Assembly: GCA_965644315.1 (NCBI GenBank)
Contig: CBFFRQ010000055.1
Location: 186,001 to 250,000 of the forward strand
Direction of reading: 5' to 3'
Length of the DNA: 64,000 bases
Source: Caecitellus pseudoparvulus
Taxonomy: Eukaryota > Bigyra: Bicosoecida
In this document: positions 33,601-42,948 of the stretch, in pieces
Layout of the letters: every line of letters starts with the position of its first letter
Numbering within the stretch: position 1 is the first letter of the stretch
Program-made: the position numbers and the translations under genes
The notes under the pieces: model-generated
The model's input: the letters and a program-made list of their open reading frames with translations, nothing else
The model's database searches: none
Told to the model about the DNA's origin: nothing

Positions 33601-35535
33601 ATTCTCCCAGATGATGTCCGCTGGGTCTGCTGCAGGTTCCACTACAAGCCTCCAGCTGGGACCTGTCTTGCGTTTCAGCTGCAGCGGACCGGGCTGCAGC
33701 AGCCACATGGGAAGCCAGCTTGAGCCCCAGTAATCATCAACGCATCGACTCCTTGATTCAACATTGTTGAAAGTAATAAACGCCACGACGGAGTGGCCGT
33801 CTTGGTGTGCAGCCATGGCATGTGCCCGGGCTTGGTCCACCTGCAGCGCCACTTTGGCTGCCTCTGCCTTCGCAAGCTTGAAGCGCACATCATTATGGTA
33901 GTTGCTTGATGGGTGATACTTCATCTTCTTTGCCAAGCACTGAATGTACTCTTCGCGTTTCGAAGTGATGAGCTGTGTTCGTCGCAGCAGCTCTGAGTTG
34001 GAAGCGTGCAAGACGACGTCTGCAACCCACCCCCCACAAAACCTCTGCGCTTCCTCGACAGGCATGTGGCAGAGAAGGTGCCCCACATCCTGCACGGGGA
34101 TGCTCAAGTTGTATGCACTCGGTGGTGCTGAGACGACCCCCCAGCGGTTTGGTTTCAGAGAGTCCTGTGTTCGCTCACTTGGCGCTGCGAAGGGGTCTCT
34201 GTCAAGTTGCGGGCGACCCACGCACGCACCGAGCACCCCAAGCTTTTGGCGCCAATCCTGAGCTTCCAGGTCATATAAAGCTGAAAAGTGGTCGCGCAGC
34301 TCCTCAACGGTCACATCCGGGGGGATGCTGGTGACCTTGACCGAGTACTCCTTGGCCAGCACTCGGCGGTGTGCTCCGGATGACTGCGGTTGAAGCCGCA
34401 AGAAGTTCTCAAACGTGGCTAACACAAGCCAAAGAATAGGAACGACCATACTGACACACACTGCAGCCCACACTACCGCTTCGTCGTTAATCGTCGGGCC
34501 AATGAGAGGTACATCATATTGGGTGGGGCTTGGAGACAAGGGTGCCGCCTGCTGGGAAGCCTCGCGAGCTGCCACCACGGAAAAACTAAAGGAATTGTTG
34601 ATTGGAATGTACCTTGGAAACGCAAGCGGCTGGAAGTCAAGGCTTGCCTGCGAGCCGATGTTTGCGATGCTGAGCGACCCCCATCGAAAGAAGTCCATTT
34701 GTAACTCAGGGACCCGCTGCCCAACAAAGCACAGAAGGATTGCAGGGAGCACGGCCACGGAGGACACACTCAAACCCGCAATGAGGAGTCGATGCAGGGT
34801 CAAGTAGCTCGCTAAGGAGGTGTTGGCTGCTGGCAGGGGCTTTGACACAACGCAGTGGCACGGCATGAGAGCGACGCAACAAGCAGTCCTTGTCACAGGG
34901 CCGTCAAGGGGGACCCCACAGCAAGTCGGTTTCGGATCAGGGCCCTTCGCCCAAAGCACTGGTGATTTTCCCGCGCCTAACAGCTGGGATTTCCTGCTCT
35001 CTTCGGCCTTGATTGTGTTCGGGGGTAGCCAGCCGGTCTCCGCAGACCCGCTCCCATACATCCCCTGCATGCTGTCCCCACTGTCCTCCACGATCCAGCG
35101 CACATATCCCGGTCTGACCCGCCCAGTGCGCTTTAGCCGATCAGCAGCCTCTTCCGCAGATCGCATTGCAGTGTCCCTGTCAAAGTGGGCTTTGGCCGCC
35201 ACGCCGACAACTCTGCGGCGCTTGCTATGCCCAGAGCTGAGGGCGCCCTTTAGCTCCTCCGCAGCTTGCTGGATATCCCGATCATCTACCATCCATACTT
35301 CAGTGCGCCCGGTGGAAAAACTCTTCATTTCAACAGTTTTCGCTTGTGGGCTGCCAGCGTGCTGAGCAGCAGGGGACCCGGAGAGCGGTTGAACCGCAGC
35401 AAAGGTGCGGTGGCCTGGTGGCGTTGCCGTGGCTCGTTCCGAATGTGGGGCGGCGCCACTGGAGATTTTGCCCATGTTCGCAAGTCCTCTATCCCCTAAT
35501 TCTTTCTGGGCTTGGTCTTGGCGCTGCTGCTGCAT
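30625..35535 (-). CDS. OSCA/TMEM63 (CSC1)-like membrane channel
   Basis: Large multi-pass protein resembling the protist branch of OSCA/TMEM63 (CSC1) mechanosensitive or osmosensitive cation channels. From the ATG at 35535 (MQQQRQDQAQ) it is 1636 residues in one exon. After a disordered N-terminus come two helices (LLIAGLSVSSVAVLPAILLC near residue 260 and AVCVSMVVPILWLVLATF near 360), then a cytosolic RRM-like domain (EYSVKVTSIPPDVTVEEL ... VVAFITFNNVESRSRC). The main membrane block follows from about residue 660, including PPELNLQSRYASMLSVFVAV and ERYLMLRLYAQPKRVAQALN, which are typical of this family. The C-terminal 500 residues carry basic low-complexity sequence and two Cys-rich segments that may be membrane-associated. 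The frame continues upstream to 35622 without an ATG, so a further 5' exon is possible. Confidence 0.72.
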   Translation of the reverse strand: MQQQRQDQAQKELGDRGLANMGKISSGAAPHSERATATPPGHRTFAAVQPLSGSPAAQHAGSPQAKTVEMKSFSTGRTEVWMVDDRDIQQAAEELKGALSSGHSKRRRVVGVAAKAHFDRDTAMRSAEEAADRLKRTGRVRPGYVRWIVEDSGDSMQGMYGSGSAETGWLPPNTIKAEESRKSQLLGAGKSPVLWAKGPDPKPTCCGVPLDGPVTRTACCVALMPCHCVVSKPLPAANTSLASYLTLHRLLIAGLSVSSVAVLPAILLCFVGQRVPELQMDFFRWGSLSIANIGSQASLDFQPLAFPRYIPINNSFSFSVVAAREASQQAAPLSPSPTQYDVPLIGPTINDEAVVWAAVCVSMVVPILWLVLATFENFLRLQPQSSGAHRRVLAKEYSVKVTSIPPDVTVEELRDHFSALYDLEAQDWRQKLGVLGACVGRPQLDRDPFAAPSERTQDSLKPNRWGVVSAPPSAYNLSIPVQDVGHLLCHMPVEEAQRFCGGWVADVVLHASNSELLRRTQLITSKREEYIQCLAKKMKYHPSSNYHNDVRFKLAKAEAAKVALQVDQARAHAMAAHQDGHSVVAFITFNNVESRSRCVDDYWGSSWLPMWLLQPGPLQLKRKTGPSWRLVVEPAADPADIIWENVEIQQDERCARLLVFLATMLLLLGISAASLGWGTRTDGALVERLPPTEFCTAQLPAAALGGYDALNLNLRLTRDLSEEAGKCQAGEYHLAWQSPQFQTGFEGVPDKCFGYCVNPMTSNVCTLGDRSPHMPVASGTTAAQAGPGSASTKQPAQLPTYTANMLRGCACLDMIEASLSGGAGSGPQLLLEQHGGMCRDEISLFLEARTAPILAAVLVVLMNGVLRGLVQRCMPFLKPQSEESRLCLEFWLMFGCELTNTAVLVLFARSTASGKVHSPLAFPVHWYAFEGSQVLTILLVNMLVGHLPALVNAAVWQPLRRYCIVERELHGVLTQAELQRMLEPPELNLQSRYASMLSVFVAVLAYMAAFPALVPLGACALVLAFIAERYLMLRLYAQPKRVAQALNQWAVNIIKVGFVVHCIFAVFIFGDPLGVAGLHWYGPSVLGQRIPASAQSTPYPELAKTWSPQEFISPQQYTKLLEAASVPETSNIALLKAWSLSPSWDSWGLAARTSALATLPALLTLIVLLWQCSWSTRVCLPCRTACKHIEAQDPCSCEAPEEPEDARSEGGPAPQEYVTREGRRLPVKQTAAQRRSLERTIECLSPPYAGRFVRRLPPQSIWAPRPPACARACAMTNFVLPCVGACFSAREQRLSLRWKKQKSQRARHSKNRFANRAQDSSSDGEWEDEPEAAASQRQTAQALGVATESQRATVAHFHPATVHLIPMWRPAKGHRLSKAERQRGWQIQKDTARHPAASNRVRVWANKHALQVAQEKGMAHPESRVGDAMRTWETIARYGVHSYRWADNPRLAEAQSILDDAEKHKSLPEAERDVKFEPRLTRSKRLAASACMICASCVSGVRVCIALLVHLSHQTYIRAMGGDANAQEQQTATEDTDDEEMGASAGSVAKRGVGGVAERLEAAFGDQKQSAPEAALSSSGRQPPPPTNNYEVFLERRRRTSPRKLSKNTVLPRGFHFSTPRSTKVLPSQLRGMLAS

Positions 35536-35900
35536 CCTGCCCACTCGTGCGCGGAAATTGAAGCCGTCTCCAGTGTAGCTACTTCCACCCGCAGTGCGTG
35601 CCTTTGAGGCTAAGAACAGCAAGAGACACGCCTTCTACACTGTGTTTGACATATACAGTAGCACCACAGATTCACTGAGGCTTCCACTTTAGCGCATGTA
35701 TGTTTTGAGTGCGGTAGTCTGATCAGAAACGCGGCCCAGGCAAGTGCGAGTCACAGAGCACAGACTAGCCAAATTTCAAGCCCACAGCCCCCCCCCAGCA
35801 AGAAAGCTAGGAGATCATGCTTCACACCGTTCTCTTTGGGTCTGAGCCGTTGCGGCGCCCTGCCCCGTTGTTGGTGTGTGCCCGCCACTCTCCGCGCAAC
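35536..35900. other. Divergent promoter region
   Basis: About 365 bases between the OSCA-like and EGF-like genes. It contains the element at 35551-35560 and no other recognised feature. An in-frame ATG at 35818 could extend the EGF-like protein, but the ATG at 35901 places a signal peptide at the N-terminus. Confidence 0.4.
35551..35560 (+). promoter_or_regulatory. GCGGAAATTG element, copy 6
   Basis: Exact match between the diverging OSCA-like gene (15 bases from its ATG, antisense) and the EGF-like gene (340 bases upstream, same direction). Confidence 0.5.
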
Positions 35901-38232
35901 ATGCGCAGGTGCCTGCTGGCTGGTCTGCTCAGTGCAGTCGCTGTGCAGGTGTGCTGGGGACACTGCCCGAACTTCTGCAATGGCCATGGTCGTTGCATGG
36001 GCCCGAATGCTTGCAAGTGCTTCGATGCTTGGGAGGGCGGTGACTGCTCAATCCGTACGGTGCAGAAACTACGAAACGCTCCCCAGCAACGCAGGGCATC
36101 ATGGCTCCGTCCGCCTCCCTGCTCGTGTTCGCAGGCAAGTGCCCCATGGGGAACGCATGGGCAGACATTGCAGCGGAAGACGATAAGGCGCACCTACCGG
36201 CGGAGTGCAGCAACCGAGGAACGTGTGACCACAGCACAGGACTCTGCGCCTGCATGACAGGCTACGAGGGACTGGCTTGCGAGCGAAGTACGACCCGCTG
36301 GCACATTAGCACGCGATAGCCCCCACCAAACCAGGTATTTGTCGACCTCCTTGCAGTGACTTGTCCAGGTGATTGCAATGGACATGGGAGGTGTCGAAGC
36401 ATGCAGTTCCATGCCCTTCGCATGGAACCAGGCAGCCCAGCATTCGAGTACTCGGCTCCATGGGATGCAAAGCAAGTATACGGGTGTGAATGCGACGAGA
36501 CCTGGAGCGGATATGATTGCTCACGACGTAGGTGGCGGCGTGTGTCAGGGCAGCGGGCTCGTGTGTGGGTGCCGCCAATCAAACGCTACCACCTCATGCC
36601 GCAGGAGTGTGCCCCGTGGGTGACGATCCAATGACTCTGGGTCAGGAAGACGCGGTCCAACTCATTCGCTGCGACTTCCCAAACGATGCGACTCAGCGAC
36701 TCGTACTGGGATTCGCTGGATCATACACTCTGCCGCTACCCGGCTCTGCCAACGCCCTCGATGTGCAGCGCGCTCTGCACGCTCTCCCCACCATTGGTCA
36801 GGTATCTGTCACTTTTGACAGCCATGACGGGACGGCAGCATCACTATGCTCAGATTATGCAAGCATAAGCAACAACATCGTCAAGGTGACCTTCCTGTCA
36901 GAGTTTGGCAGCCTGCCTGACCTGGTGCTGCGCGATCCAGCCGGGCATCCATTGACAGGTGTCGCGGCAAGCAAACTGCATGTGGCCACGGGAGGCGACG
37001 GGCTGCTCCGCAGTGGTGATGGGGCGACACTGCTCTCAACCGAGGGAACCAAAGAGTCCATTGCGTGTTCAGGGCGGGGCACCTGCGAAGCGGAGACTGG
37101 GACATGCGTATGCTACACAGGTTTTGGTAGCAGCAATGGGCGCGGAGACGCTGGGCAGAGAGGCGACTGCGGCCACGACCGTGACCCAATTACCTCTTGC
37201 CCCGGAATCGGCATCGAGTGCAGCGGGCATGGCGTGTGTAGTGGCCACCCCGAGTATGCCTGTGCATGTGTCGATGGGTGGGCTGCGGGGGATTGTTCGC
37301 AGCGCCTTTGCCCAGCTGGTGCGGCGTGGTTCGACGCGCCTGTCGCTCCTAACAAGGCGCACAGCTTCGCCGAGTGCAGCGCGAAGGGGATCTGCAACCG
37401 TGTCACAGGCAAGTGTGAGTGCCAAGACATGTTTGAAGGGGAGGCGTGTGAGCGAATGACGTGCCCGGGAAAGCTGCACCCCGCAGGGGTGTGCGCCGGC
37501 CACGGCCGCTGCATGAAAATGTCAGAGCTCGCCATGTATGCAACAGACAATGGCGACGCAACCCCATTCTCTTACGGAGAAGATCGAAACAAGGCGGCTA
37601 CTTGGGATCACGATAAAGTTTTTGGGTGCCTCTGCGACGCTGGATGGCAAGGCTACGACTGCACTGAGCAGTCGTGCCCGCACGGAGACGATGTCACAAC
37701 AACGGGGCAGAGCGACGAAGTCCAGACCTTAACCTGCCGCTACATCGGCTCCCTCGGCAGCCCACCAACTTTTTCCTTGAAGTTCCGCCAGCATGTGACC
37801 AGTGCAATCGCTTTTTCGGCGACTGCAGGCGACATAGAGGCTGCCCTGGAAGCGTTGCCGTCCATAGAGGATGTGTCCGTGGTGTTCTCTGATTCAGCTG
37901 CGTGCACAACCAGTGGGAACACGATGACAGTGCTCTTTCACACGGAGAACGGGGACTTGCCCTCTATTCACGTGGTGGCCAATACCGGCTTCACCCTCGG
38001 GACGGATTTGGATTTCCCAGCTACGCTGCAGGCTTCAGAGGTTGTGCGCGGCACCACCGAGAACGAGGAGTGCTCAGGGCGGGGGCTTTGCCAGCATGAG
38101 ACAGGGCAGTGTGCATGCTTCCCGGGATTCGGGAGCTCTGATGGAAGTGGCGGCCCTGGAGGGCGAGGCGACTGTGGATACCGGGAGCCATACAATCCCG
38201 TGGACAGCCTGCGGCATCCGCATCATCAGTGA
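35901..38232 (+). CDS. Secreted or surface EGF-like (tenascin/teneurin-type) repeat protein with duplicated modules
   Basis: Extracellular Cys-rich protein of 701 residues, probably in cell-surface adhesion or coating. Four exons join in phase 1 with introns 36055-36134, 36288-36356 and 36528-36604. A signal peptide (MRRCLLAGLLSAVAVQVCWG) is followed by EGF-like repeats such as CPNFCNGHGRC, CSNRGTCDHSTGLCACMTGY and CSGHGVC. A larger module occurs twice (about 36605-37180 and 37680-38200). Each copy begins with CPxGDD and a TxGQxDxVQ segment, continues with a beta-rich stretch containing VSVxF and FxxEFGSLPDL or TENGDLPSI, and ends with GTxExxxCSGRGxC and GFGSSxGxG...RGDCGY. This arrangement is common in algal and oomycete proteins. 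The stop sits beside a donor-like GTGAGC, so the C-terminus could continue into an unseen exon. Confidence 0.82.
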
Positions 38233-38840
38233 GCTCGCTTGGCAAGCGCAGCTTGAGTGGCTGCAATGCCGGGCTCCCGAGCGAAATTCACATTCTCCCT
38301 TCGCAAAAAGAGGATGCTTGTCCTGGCAGTCCTGGTCCAGGGCGCGCTATGCCGATGGAGGCCTGGCACGGGCCGCCACGCAGTGTGTGTGTGGGTCAAC
38401 AGGGCGGCCTGCATTTGAGTGCCAAGGTTTTCCACAGCTACAAACTGCATGGCAGCACGCCGTGCGGAGCACCTCAGACACAAGTTTGAGAGTGTGTGGG
38501 CGGCGGCGGGGGGGGGGGGTGCTGGCGACGCACGTCGAGGGGGGTCGCCTGGGCAGGGAGCACCTTCTGGCCAGCACGCGCTGGCGCGCAAGCACATGCC
38601 CGCCATGCTCCCACCAAATCCGCTAGTCGGCAACTTTCCACACCCAACACAAGCAGTGCCACGATTTTCTCCCGATTCGGACTGGGTTCGCAGCTGAATC
38701 CGGGTTCCGTTGTCTCAGAGCTCCTGCAGGGTTCCGTGAAGTACAAGTGTGAACGTGTCAAGGTGGGGAACTAGTTGCAAGTTCCGCACTCTCCATTTGT
38801 TTGTAGAGCAGCGCCACCACCGTGACCAGCGCCTCCAAGC
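38233..38840. other. Intergenic region with a G12 run
   Basis: About 600 bases between two plus-strand genes. A run of twelve G lies at 38508-38519. An acceptor-like tract (GGTTTTCCACAG) ends near 38437 and could serve a further exon of the EGF-like gene. No convincing coding frame was recognised. Confidence 0.4.
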
Positions 38841-40190
38841 ATGCAAGCCTGCGGTGCCTCTTTCTGTGGGAGGTGCTTTGGGCCGAAAGCTGAGCAGGTG
38901 GTGCGGTCATGGAAGGCCTCTGACTTGCAGCTGTTTGCCATGGTGGTAGCCCTGGTCATCGCCAGGGCGGTTGATCAAGTCTTGTACTACCGAATCGCGA
39001 TCGGAATGGCAGGGTACACTTGGTACTTCTCAGCAGTCATCCTGCCGATTGGTTTACTTATGTTTCTCGCGCCTGTGACTGCGTACCGGGTGTGGGTCTC
39101 CAAGGACATCACCAAAGCGATGCTGGCGTTCCCTCAGCGCAAGGTGGCGGTGCTGGCAGCCCTGGACACTGCCTACAACATCCTTTCCTCACTGCCCATC
39201 AAAGCTGTGGGAGGAACGGTCGCCAACGTGATGAGCCAGGCCGTGCTCCCTGTAAACATGGCCCTGTCCGGCTTCGTCCTGAAGTACCGGTTCAAGGCCA
39301 CGCACTATATCGGTGCAGCGCTCGCAGTGTACGGCGTCTGTGTGCGCCTGATGCCCCAGTTCATGGGGCAGGACGGAGACAGTGGCAGTGCTCAAGGTGG
39401 GACTTTCGTTGTGTGGATGCTGGTGCTCGTCGCTGCGGCGCTGCCCAACGCAGGCAGCAATGTGGCCAAAGAGGTCGTGTTGAAAGGCATGGACATGGAC
39501 GAGTGGTACTTGAACTTCGTCGTGGGCGTGTGGCAGCTGGTATTTGGGGCTTTGACTGTCTGGACTGTGTGGATCCCGGGTACTGAAGACTACGTGCCAG
39601 TGTCTAAGTTCGGGTCGCACGTGGCAGATGCGAGTGCTTGTTTCCTCGGGACGCCCTCTCGCCCTGAAGATGATTGCGGCAGCATCAACGGAGGGGGCGC
39701 CCCCGTCTTCACGTTCATGGCCTTCATTTTCTTCAACGTTGCCTACAACATGCTCATGCTGGCGATTTTCAAGCGTGGCAGCAGCGTCCTGTTCGTCGTC
39801 GCGTCTGCGTGTCGCTTGCCCCTCGTCGACATCTTGCTCACATGGAAGCTCATCGCCGGAGCAGCCTTGGCTACCTTCACATTGTACGATGGATTTGCAC
39901 TCGTGGCTTTGATCATTGCCATCACGACATACAACCTGGTGCCTGAGAGCAAGCCGGAAGCGCTGGAGGAGCTTGTGGCCAAGGCTGACCTGCAGGCCGC
40001 CCGCCCTCCCAGCGCCGCAAAGTCCCAAGATGGTGATGGGGAGCAGCTGCTGGGCATTGCCTCAGACGTGGAACGTGTGTACGAGGGGTCACCCAGCGGC
40101 ATGTCACTGGCCCCCATGACAGGGCACCAGGGGTCAGACTACGGCGCACTGGGGGATGACAGGGGTCGCAGTCGCGGTGAGAGCGTTTGA
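38841..40190 (+). CDS. CRT-like transporter (chloroquine-resistance-transporter/CLT family)
   Basis: Drug/metabolite-superfamily carrier of the CRT-like family. Plant CLTs sit in the plastid envelope and carry glutathione precursors; the Plasmodium member sits on the digestive vacuole. Single exon, 449 residues. About ten hydrophobic segments are visible, starting with LFAMVVALVIARAVDQVLYY and YTWYFSAVILPIGLLMFLAP. The family core follows: VLAALDTAYNILSSLPIKAV, GGTVANVMSQAVLPVNMALS and YIGAALAVYGVCVRLMPQF. A second half repeats the fold (PNAGSNVAKEVVLKGMDMDE; FFNVAYNMLMLAIFKRGSSV). Conserved loop cysteines occur at SACFLGTPSRPEDDCGS. The C-terminal 60 residues are hydrophilic and cytosolic. 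No plastid-targeting extension is obvious. It is convergent with the glycosyltransferase gene, 75 bases apart. Confidence 0.8.
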   Translation: MQACGASFCGRCFGPKAEQVVRSWKASDLQLFAMVVALVIARAVDQVLYYRIAIGMAGYTWYFSAVILPIGLLMFLAPVTAYRVWVSKDITKAMLAFPQRKVAVLAALDTAYNILSSLPIKAVGGTVANVMSQAVLPVNMALSGFVLKYRFKATHYIGAALAVYGVCVRLMPQFMGQDGDSGSAQGGTFVVWMLVLVAAALPNAGSNVAKEVVLKGMDMDEWYLNFVVGVWQLVFGALTVWTVWIPGTEDYVPVSKFGSHVADASACFLGTPSRPEDDCGSINGGGAPVFTFMAFIFFNVAYNMLMLAIFKRGSSVLFVVASACRLPLVDILLTWKLIAGAALATFTLYDGFALVALIIAITTYNLVPESKPEALEELVAKADLQAARPPSAAKSQDGDGEQLLGIASDVERVYEGSPSGMSLAPMTGHQGSDYGALGDDRGRSRGESV

Positions 40191-40265
40191 GTGCGCGTGC
40201 GTCTGCCGCCAAGAAATGAAAAATGAATTTTGCAGGCATAAAAATGGCGCTGGCACACACTGCGC

Positions 40266-42107
40266 CTACACAATGCAAGCTGCAGCTTCCATGAAGGGCG
40301 TGGGAGCCGGAGCAGTCTTGGGCTCAGCAGCCACGCGCACAAGCTCCTGCCCGAGGCTCTGCAGGTGGGACTCACCAGGTCGCAGGAGGGGGGCATCGGA
40401 GGGTGTGGAAGGCAGCCCGCCGCCCCGCTCAGGAATGCAGTGCGTGGCAGTCATGACCTTGTACTCCTGCAGCATGCCTGAGAAGAGGCGCTCCCAGTCG
40501 AAGACACGAGCTCGCTGCAGTGCCGAGTCTGCCATGCGCCTCCGCAACTGGGGTTCGGTCACCAGGCGCAAGAGCGGCGGCAGGAATGCCGCAGGGTCCC
40601 GGGCGTCGCACAGGAAGCCGTCCTGGCCCTCCCGCACGATGTCCAGCGTGCCGCCGGCGCCGGCCGCCACCACTGGCAGGCCTGACGCCATGGCCTCCAC
40701 ATTCACGCGCCCAAACGTCTCCGTGTCAGACGCAAAGAGGAAGATGTCTGCCGAGGCGTACGCCGTCGCCAGCTCCTCGCCGTACAGCGCCCCCGTGAAG
40801 GAGACGGTGTCGGGGCAGGCAGCGGCCAGGGAGGCGCGCTCGGGCCCATCCCCGACCACCACCAAGCGGGCAGGGGCACCAGCTTGCTGCAGGAGGGTCG
40901 CGATGCCCGCCAGAGTCGTCAGGTTCTTCTCCCGCACCAAGCGCCCGACAGTGACGATGAGCACCTCCCCCTCCTCCACGCCGCGGGCTGCACGCCAGGC
41001 TTCGCTGCGCCTTGTCGGTGAGAAGAGCTGCAAGTCTGCCCCGCGGCCCCACACGCCCAGCAGGGGCTGCTGGGCGGCAGCTGCCGCTTCCTCCAGCTCC
41101 GGCGCCACGTCTGCGCCCACGCAGATGCGGTCCGCCAGGATGTCATACCGATGGGCGGCGAGCCCCACATCGTGCTCCACCAGGCGGCGCACCATGGTGA
41201 CGGTGGGGGCGTACACGCGCGTGCAGGCAGAGTTGAACCAGCGCAGGCCCCACCAGACGGCAGGCTCCAGCAAGCCCGTGATGAAGCCGTGGTACTGCAT
41301 GTAGGCTGCGAAGTCTGTGTGGAAGGTGCCCACCCGCGCGATGCCCTCATCTCGCGCCCACTCCAGCACCGCCTTGCACAGGGAGCAGGGGGAGGCGGCA
41401 TGCACGACAGTGGGCCGGAAGGCTCGCAGGCTGTCAAAGGCCTCCTCCGGCACGGAGAACAGGGTGCGGTATTTGTATGTGGAGCAGGGGAAGATGCGCT
41501 GGCCGGGCAGGCGGACGATGTTGGAGCCCTTGACGCGGGAGCCGAACTCCCCCTCGTCCTCGTAGTCCACGGTGAGGACCAGGGTGGGCACGCCCCGCGC
41601 CTCCAGCCACTCCACCAAGTCGTTCAAGGTAAGGGTCACGCCGTCCACCACGCCGTCGTAGTTGGAGATGACGATGGCGACCCGCGGGATAACGCCGTCC
41701 ACTGGCCGCACGCTGCTGGCTGCAGCCGCCTCCGCAGCGGACCCTGGCGTGCCCAGCGCTTCCCCTGAGCTGTCGCTGTCCACCACGCCAGGCTCCTCTC
41801 TGCCGAGGCCGGTGGACGCAGGCAGCGGCAGGGAGGCGCTGCTGGGCATGCCAGCCTCCGGGTCGAATCGGCGCCGCAGCTCGGGGGTGGGCGGGTTGGC
41901 CATGTTCCAGCTCACCGTGTCCAGGAGCAGCGACCGCATGTACCTGGCCTGCTGGGGGTTGAGGAGGCTTGCATCTCGCGCCGCCTCAGAGCAGGCGCGC
42001 TGTCTCCGCCGCGCAGAAGCTGTCTCATCCGCGGGGGAAATGGGGGCTGAACATGATCGAGCCAAGGGCTTGCTTTCCAAGGTGGCACCTTTGGGCGTCG
42101 TGCGCGC
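40266..42107 (-). CDS. GT4 glycosyltransferase, sulfoquinovosyltransferase (SQD2)-like
   Basis: GT-B fold retaining glycosyltransferase closest by eye to SQD2, which transfers sulfoquinovose from UDP to diacylglycerol in plastid sulfolipid synthesis. Related GT4 mannosyltransferases are an alternative. Signatures in order: RVAIVISNYDGVVDGVTLTL (N-terminal Rossmann start), GVPTLVLTVDY, IARVGTFHTDFAAYMQYHG, GRGADLQLFSPTRRSEAWR (nucleotide-sugar domain), TVGRLVREKNLTTL, VVGDGPERASL and SDTETFGRVNVEAMASG with GLPVVAAGAGG (donor-binding E-x7-E motif). The first ATG in the open frame is at 41939 (about 557 residues), but the frame continues upstream, rich in Ser/Ala/Arg, to a splice acceptor at 42108. 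The true start is therefore upstream, and a targeting or membrane-anchor segment may precede. The C-terminus ends at 40266 next to the CRT-like gene. Confidence 0.78.
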   Translation of the reverse strand, partial: ARTTPKGATLESKPLARSCSAPISPADETASARRRQRACSEAARDASLLNPQQARYMRSLLLDTVSWNMANPPTPELRRRFDPEAGMPSSASLPLPASTGLGREEPGVVDSDSSGEALGTPGSAAEAAAASSVRPVDGVIPRVAIVISNYDGVVDGVTLTLNDLVEWLEARGVPTLVLTVDYEDEGEFGSRVKGSNIVRLPGQRIFPCSTYKYRTLFSVPEEAFDSLRAFRPTVVHAASPCSLCKAVLEWARDEGIARVGTFHTDFAAYMQYHGFITGLLEPAVWWGLRWFNSACTRVYAPTVTMVRRLVEHDVGLAAHRYDILADRICVGADVAPELEEAAAAAQQPLLGVWGRGADLQLFSPTRRSEAWRAARGVEEGEVLIVTVGRLVREKNLTTLAGIATLLQQAGAPARLVVVGDGPERASLAAACPDTVSFTGALYGEELATAYASADIFLFASDTETFGRVNVEAMASGLPVVAAGAGGTLDIVREGQDGFLCDARDPAAFLPPLLRLVTEPQLRRRMADSALQRARVFDWERLFSGMLQEYKVMTATHCIPERGGGLPSTPSDAPLLRPGESHLQSLGQELVRVAAEPKTAPAPTPFMEAAACIV

Positions 42108-42135
42108 CTGTGAATGGAGGGGGGTGAAGGTGCCT

Positions 42136-42145
42136 CAATTTCCGC
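42136..42145 (-). promoter_or_regulatory. GCGGAAATTG element, copy 7
   Basis: Exact match, same direction as the glycosyltransferase gene, lying 28 bases upstream of the splice acceptor that opens its main frame. In the tentative spliced model it is inside a 49-base intron. Confidence 0.5.
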
Positions 42146-42156
42146 AAACAAACCAC

Positions 42157-42620
42157 GCGCCATGGGCCGCTGAACCATGCCCAGCCACGCTCCAGCAGCA
42201 CCGCCGTGGCAAAGCATAGGATGACAAACACACCCTGCCTGCACTGCTGTAGAGTTCGGCGGAGCGAAGCAGGCAGGCTTGCTGGTGCTTCTGACGCAAT
42301 CCAAGGGAGCTACCATCAGCTAGTCCACCACCCATCAGTGCAGCAGAAGGCCGCCGGTTGACGCGCCGTGGGGGCACTGAGGAAGCACATGGCACACTCA
42401 CAGCTGAACCCAGCACATCCAACTGCTCCACAAGCCCGGCAATCTGTGGCAGGAGGCAGGGCGGGAGCTTGCACAGGGCTCGACGCAGTCTGACGCAGAA
42501 ACGTCAGCCTCCATGCAGAAGGACTGGTAAGCGCGCAGCACTCACTGCCAGGCCACTTTGACCGCTGAGCAGGCTGGTTGCCCGGGGCCTAGGCGGGGTT
42601 GTCTCTTGCTCTTTGGACAT
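42157..42620 (-). CDS. Tentative 5' exons of the SQD2-like gene (or a small membrane protein gene)
   Basis: Three short islands join in phase 0. Exon 42546-42620 starts with an ATG and encodes MSKEQETTPPRPRATSLL and so on, ending at a GTGAGT donor. Exon 42402-42443 encodes IAGLVEQLDVLGSA and ends at another GTGAGT. Exon 42157-42246 encodes a probable membrane helix, GVFVILCFATAVLLERGWAWF. Continuing through a 49-base intron to 42107 would add these 69 residues to the glycosyltransferase, in frame, giving it an N-terminal anchor. The intron at 42247-42401 is longer than usual, and its acceptor is one of several possible. The islands could instead be a separate small gene. Confidence 0.35.
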
Positions 42621-42948
42621 CGTTTAGGTACAGCGGGGCTAGCTCATGCGCAGCTCGGGGTAGCAGGCTCGCGTGGGTGATACGCTGGCTGCCAACTCAG
42701 TCCGCAGGCTACTGCTGAGCAGGTGGCTACTTTGGGGAGATCTTGGACACCCCGGCAAAATGATCACATGAAGTAGCATCGAACAGCGGAACGTTGTGTG
42801 TGCGTGTTTCATATTGTGGCAAGGACGGACGGTGCTTCGGAGCGCCTTCCGCGGCAAGTTCCGCTCGCTCCCGCTGCCAGCACAAGTGGCCACCTCTCAG
42901 CCACTGGGCAGGACGGCCACGCGGGGCCCGCCTTTCAGGCCTGGGGGC
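42621..42948. other. Intergenic region
   Basis: About 330 bases between diverging models. A plus-strand open frame starts before 42949 but contains no clear family signal; the upstream part was left uncalled. Confidence 0.3.
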
